The translations under genes were made by a program, and so were the position numbers. Below are positions 60,790-64,000 of a stretch of DNA of 64,000 nt, piece by piece. The notes beneath the pieces are model-generated. The model did no database searches. It saw only the letters and a list, made by a program, of their open reading frames with translations, and had not been told where the DNA came from. The DNA lies in assembly GCF_036884655.1 (NCBI RefSeq), contig NC_088348.1, positions 26,931,501-26,995,500 of the forward strand, read 5' to 3'. How positions within the stretch are numbered: the stretch's first letter is position 1; each line of letters opens with the position of its first letter. The DNA is from Musa acuminata AAA Group. Its lineage: Eukaryota > Streptophyta > Magnoliopsida > Zingiberales > Musaceae.

Positions 60790-62400
60790 TGTCGCGGTCT
60801 TCAACCCAGTCCCCTGCCAGTGGGAGCCTGCAATGAGGAAGAAGAGAGGGAGAACACGAAGCCAAGAATCAAAGAAGCAGAGTGTAGTACGCAACATATC
60901 AAAGATGGTAAATTGAGCAACAGTTGAATTAAATTTCCTTTTGATATCTAATTAGTATATAGTAGAACATTAATACCTTATCTACCTTTTGTTGCATCTT
61001 CTACTTCATATCATCAGATCTCTCCTATAGGTACTGATAATTCTGTCTCCTGTAGATGTCGTCCAGATCATTTAACATGGTGCTAATGGGAAATTTGTAT
61101 TGACACGCTTATGCACTCAAACTCTGATCAGCCAAGAATCCAATGAACATGATACTGTGATTACAATCTGACTTATTTCAAACCTATATCTCTCCCCTTC
61201 GTTTTATATCATTATAATGCTTTAATTAAGGTGCCGTATAACTCTCAACAATAACCACTGGATCATCAAGCACATGTCTGGTCCACAACCTTTTTAGTTC
61301 ATGGATCACTGACCTGTAAACCTACTTCAAAGAAGCAACACATTAGACTAATTGTTACCTTAAGGCTAGAGAGAGAGAGAGAGAACAGAAAGCACAAAGA
61401 CATTCTTTTAAGAATTTGGGATGTTTTTATTATTACATCAGGAGTGCTATATTCAGTATAATATATCAATGTCAGTACTGCCTTCTGTGTAGCTCTGCCC
61501 TAAAGATTCAAGCTACTGACATGGGGGATTACTACTATATGCCTAAGGTACACACACCAAAATAAAGCTTATTGATATAGCAATTATTTTATGGGACATA
61601 TTTGTTCAAATCAAATCCTAATTTAAAAAATCATATTAGGATAAATATTGAAGATACTTCTATACTGGTATTATGATAATCTTTTTATGTGTATATTATT
61701 GATTGTAATCGATCCATTCAATTTAAAATCTGTACAACTAAGCAGTCACGTAATACAAAATACAAAATTGAATTACCATAATACCAGTATAGACACTGTT
61801 CACCAGTAGAAAATTTCATGTTGTACTTGGAAATAAACCAACATGTGCAACACTCATGTGCTTAACAAGATATATGGTCCTAGAAGAAACAGAGTAAGCC
61901 CGAGTACGTTAAAGAAGAACATATTCGAGAGCATAATAATACCATTAAAAACAGAGCATGAAAGAAGTAAAAGAAAACAACTATCAAAGTATACTAATTT
62001 TTGTGAGCCAATAACCATAACATACAAGGAAAAATGTATATATAACTCGTGCAGACTACCACACACACAGGTCATGCATGCGGTTTCTCACATTTGTGCA
62101 TGGCTGATTGGTGCTTACGTTAATCCTTCCTAATATTAACGCACACAGAGAAGTAAATTTGGCACAACAATTCTCTTGTATGCAGTGAATAGCAAAACAG
62201 AAAGAATCAAATATATGGAAAGAGCACATCTGACAGGTGACCATATGAGATACAAGTCCTAGAATGACACCTAAAGGAAAACAACCATCACAATAAGGAA
62301 TAATGAAGGCAAGAAAAAGCTACAGATGACTAGATCTTTAGGGCTGCTAGAAGCTCATAAAAAATAGGTTATAATGTTATAGATATGCATCCAGTGAGAA
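60790..62400. other. 3' flank of the IDD gene and intergenic DNA
   Basis: Begins with the likely 3' untranslated region of the IDD gene, then AT-rich DNA with a (GA)n tract near 61370-61384. TACCATAATACCAGTATAGA near 61776 echoes TATACTGGTATTATGATA near 61662 in inverted order, a small hairpin-like pair. No gene supported. Confidence 0.45.
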
Positions 62401-63095
62401 AATGGAAACTATAATTAGGGTCCTAAAAACATGTCAGTGTGGACATCCAAGCATGAAAGTTCACAGGACAATCAATCATATGGGCATCGAAGGAAGCAAA
62501 ATATCAATGAAATATAACCACAAACTGTTCTCCAAACAAAATCTCATTGAATTCAGACTTCCAAATACTAGTAGTTGTACTTTTTGCTTTGGGTAGAAAC
62601 TCCTACTTTTTGCTCTCTGGAGCACCGCTACTAGTAAAGTGTTTTCATATACCGTGGATTTTTATGCTGTGGATGAAGTGGTTGTAATAGTTTGTGGAGT
62701 TACGCCGCTTCTGATTTCCCCTTCCTTTGCTGTGCAATCAAGTACATCATACATGTTCTTATGATTTCCTTGTCCTTGTGAAGAATGACGTGCTCCCATA
62801 TATTTTATCTATTAGCACTGATTTGGTGTGTGTGTATATATATGATACCTTCTCTTGCCATGCTATGCTCAAGTTCTTCCTCATGCTTCTGCTTCATCAT
62901 GTTTAGAGTATACCAGCCACGAACAGATCTTGCGATTTAAAATGTGAGAACATGGAAACTATAATTATGCATGAAAGTTCACAGGGCTGTCATTCGATAT
63001 GGGCATCAAAGAAAATGTGATGAGATATAACCACAAATTGCTTCAAACACAGATCTCACTGGATTCAAACCAACAAATTGTGAAGGCAGAAACGT
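62400..63095. repeat. Diverged direct duplication of about 150-180 bp, copies 62400-62575 and 62950-63095
   Basis: Both copies read ATGGAAACTATAATTA, then GCATGAAAGTTCACAGG, ATGGGCATC, GATATAACCACAAA (or ATATAACCACAAA) and TCA-TTGA/TGGATTCA in the same order. The second lacks a stretch near its start. They flank the candidate small gene. Confidence 0.8.
62662..62900 (-). CDS. Candidate small protein gene (54 aa), unrecognised
   Basis: On the minus strand two short open blocks join in frame across consensus-like sites. Block 1 (62900-62849) reads MMKQKHEEELEHSMARE and ends GAGAAG|GTATCA. Block 2 (62774-62662), after TTCACAAG, reads NHKNMYDVLDCTAKEGEIRS and on to a TAA. Upstream, 63392 has a CCGATG|GTAAAT donor at the end of a GC-rich leader-like region, which would make a 5' exon with a short upstream ORF. 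I know no family for the product; it is hydrophilic and partly helical. It could be a real small gene, the end of a longer one, or chance, because block 2 is open in two frames. Confidence 0.28.
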
Positions 63096-63099
63096 TTAA

Positions 63100-63660
63100 C
63101 AGAGGCTTGATTGAAGCAGTATCCTAATCTAACCATTATTCCAGCATTAATGCAATCAACAAAGCTTTGATAAGCGATTTGATCCGACGATCCCTATATC
63201 GCTAACAATTTTGGTATTAACACAAAAGGAACTGCTATTCATAGCAACGACCGACATCAAACGAACAAATTAACCCAAACCCTAGATCCAAGGAGCAGCA
63301 TCGCACGAACAATCCATGGCAACGACCGATACATTGAAAGCAATCAAGCAGAGAGATCTGAGACGATCAGAAAACAGGATGCAGGATTTACCATCGGCAA
63401 GCTGGCATAAATCGCGATCGCAAGATCTCGATGTACCGTGACCGGGAATCCACGAGCGCGACGGGGAGATCGGAAGACGAGGATGGAGGACCCGCTGCCT
63501 CCTTGTTTCCGAAGCGTCTCCTCTATCCCCTAACCGAGCGTCGCATTCTATCGAGCGCGGGGAGAAGGGAGAGGGGTCCAATTTATAGGAGGCGAAGGCG
63601 TGTCAGACTCGGGATCGAGCATGTACGAGCTTGACTCGCCCAAGTGTCTGCCGGGTCAGG
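63100..63660 (-). promoter_or_regulatory. Probable promoter and leader of a minus-strand gene
   Basis: The block 63390-63650 is GC-rich with CT-rich stretches on the minus strand, followed by a good donor at 63392 and CCCTAGATC-type leader text near 63280. This is the usual look of a plant 5' exon and first intron. The minus frame 63282-63581 has no domain. The transcript would run towards the candidate small gene. Confidence 0.35.
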
Positions 63661-64000
63661 AATCGGTCAGGCTTGCACTCCGGTCCGAGCTCGTCTAATG
63701 TCGACCGAGGATTTATCTCGAGCCAAATTCTAATAATTCAAATATCGGCCGATTATTAGTAAATGTCATAATAATTAATCTTTTTCCACAGTTAAAAATA
63801 TTAATGGCAAGATTTCATAAACCATAAAAAATAATACAAAATTTAGATTTACCCTCATGAGATTTTGGGCCGTTATTATTAGCTTGATTTATTAATTAGG
63901 AAATAAAACCTCTTTTTTTTTTGTTTCTTCTTATAATTTCTTACTTAGATGTTTAAAACAAAACAGTATATTTAATTTAAAAATAAAAACAGTTACATGT
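63661..64000. other. AT-rich window end, no gene seen
   Basis: A/T-rich text with several homopolymer runs. Nothing recognised. Confidence 0.6.

Noticed and set aside
1..64000. CRISPR arrays, bacterial operons, ribosome binding sites, tRNA or rRNA genes
   Set aside because: The DNA is plant nuclear; no array pattern or convincing tRNA/rRNA cloverleaf or core sequence was seen by eye. A tRNA scan would be needed to exclude a tRNA gene.

Overview
The window is nuclear DNA of a flowering plant. Genes are intron-rich, intergenic DNA is AT-rich and full of microsatellites and transposon remains, and the genes belong to plant families (NAC, INDETERMINATE-DOMAIN, LIN-type U-box E3, type 4 metallothionein). 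The gene set and general look suggest a monocot, and I would guess the banana order (Musa or a relative). That is an inference from memory, not from a search.

Layout. 0-16 kb is a gene desert: a decayed hAT transposase pseudogene (about 1.0-4.1 kb), two fragments of one LTR family (7.5-9.2 kb), GGTACC-rich miniature elements and local duplications. 16.5-24.9 kb (+) holds a TANGO2/NRDE-family gene whose third intron carries a complete 4.2-kb non-autonomous LTR retrotransposon in antisense. 25.7-28.2 kb (-) is an hnRNP F/H-like two-RRM protein gene. 28.7-29.0 kb (-) is a decayed type 4 (Ec) metallothionein gene. 29.4-32.0 kb (-) is a four-exon NAC transcription factor gene. 35.2-44.7 kb (-) is a J-domain protein gene with a likely mitochondrial presequence, whose introns hold a nested transposon stack. 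It is head to head, across about 400 bp, with a LIN-type U-box/ARM E3 ligase gene (45.1-51.5 kb, +) that shows no WD40 part. 57.5-60.8 kb (+) is an IDD C2H2 zinc-finger transcription factor gene. 62.7-63.6 kb (-) may hold a small unrecognised gene.

The genes look like ordinary unlinked plant loci, not a pathway cluster. The strongest novel signal is a family of hAT-type miniature elements with CAAGG...CCTTG ends and dense GGTACC-like subterminal repeats. Six copies lie in the window: four have perfect 8-bp target duplications and two have decayed ones. The largest copy shares about 480 bp, inverted, with the tail of the hAT transposase pseudogene, a possible link between passengers and their former driver. 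All exon coordinates were deduced by hand from splice sites and family conservation.
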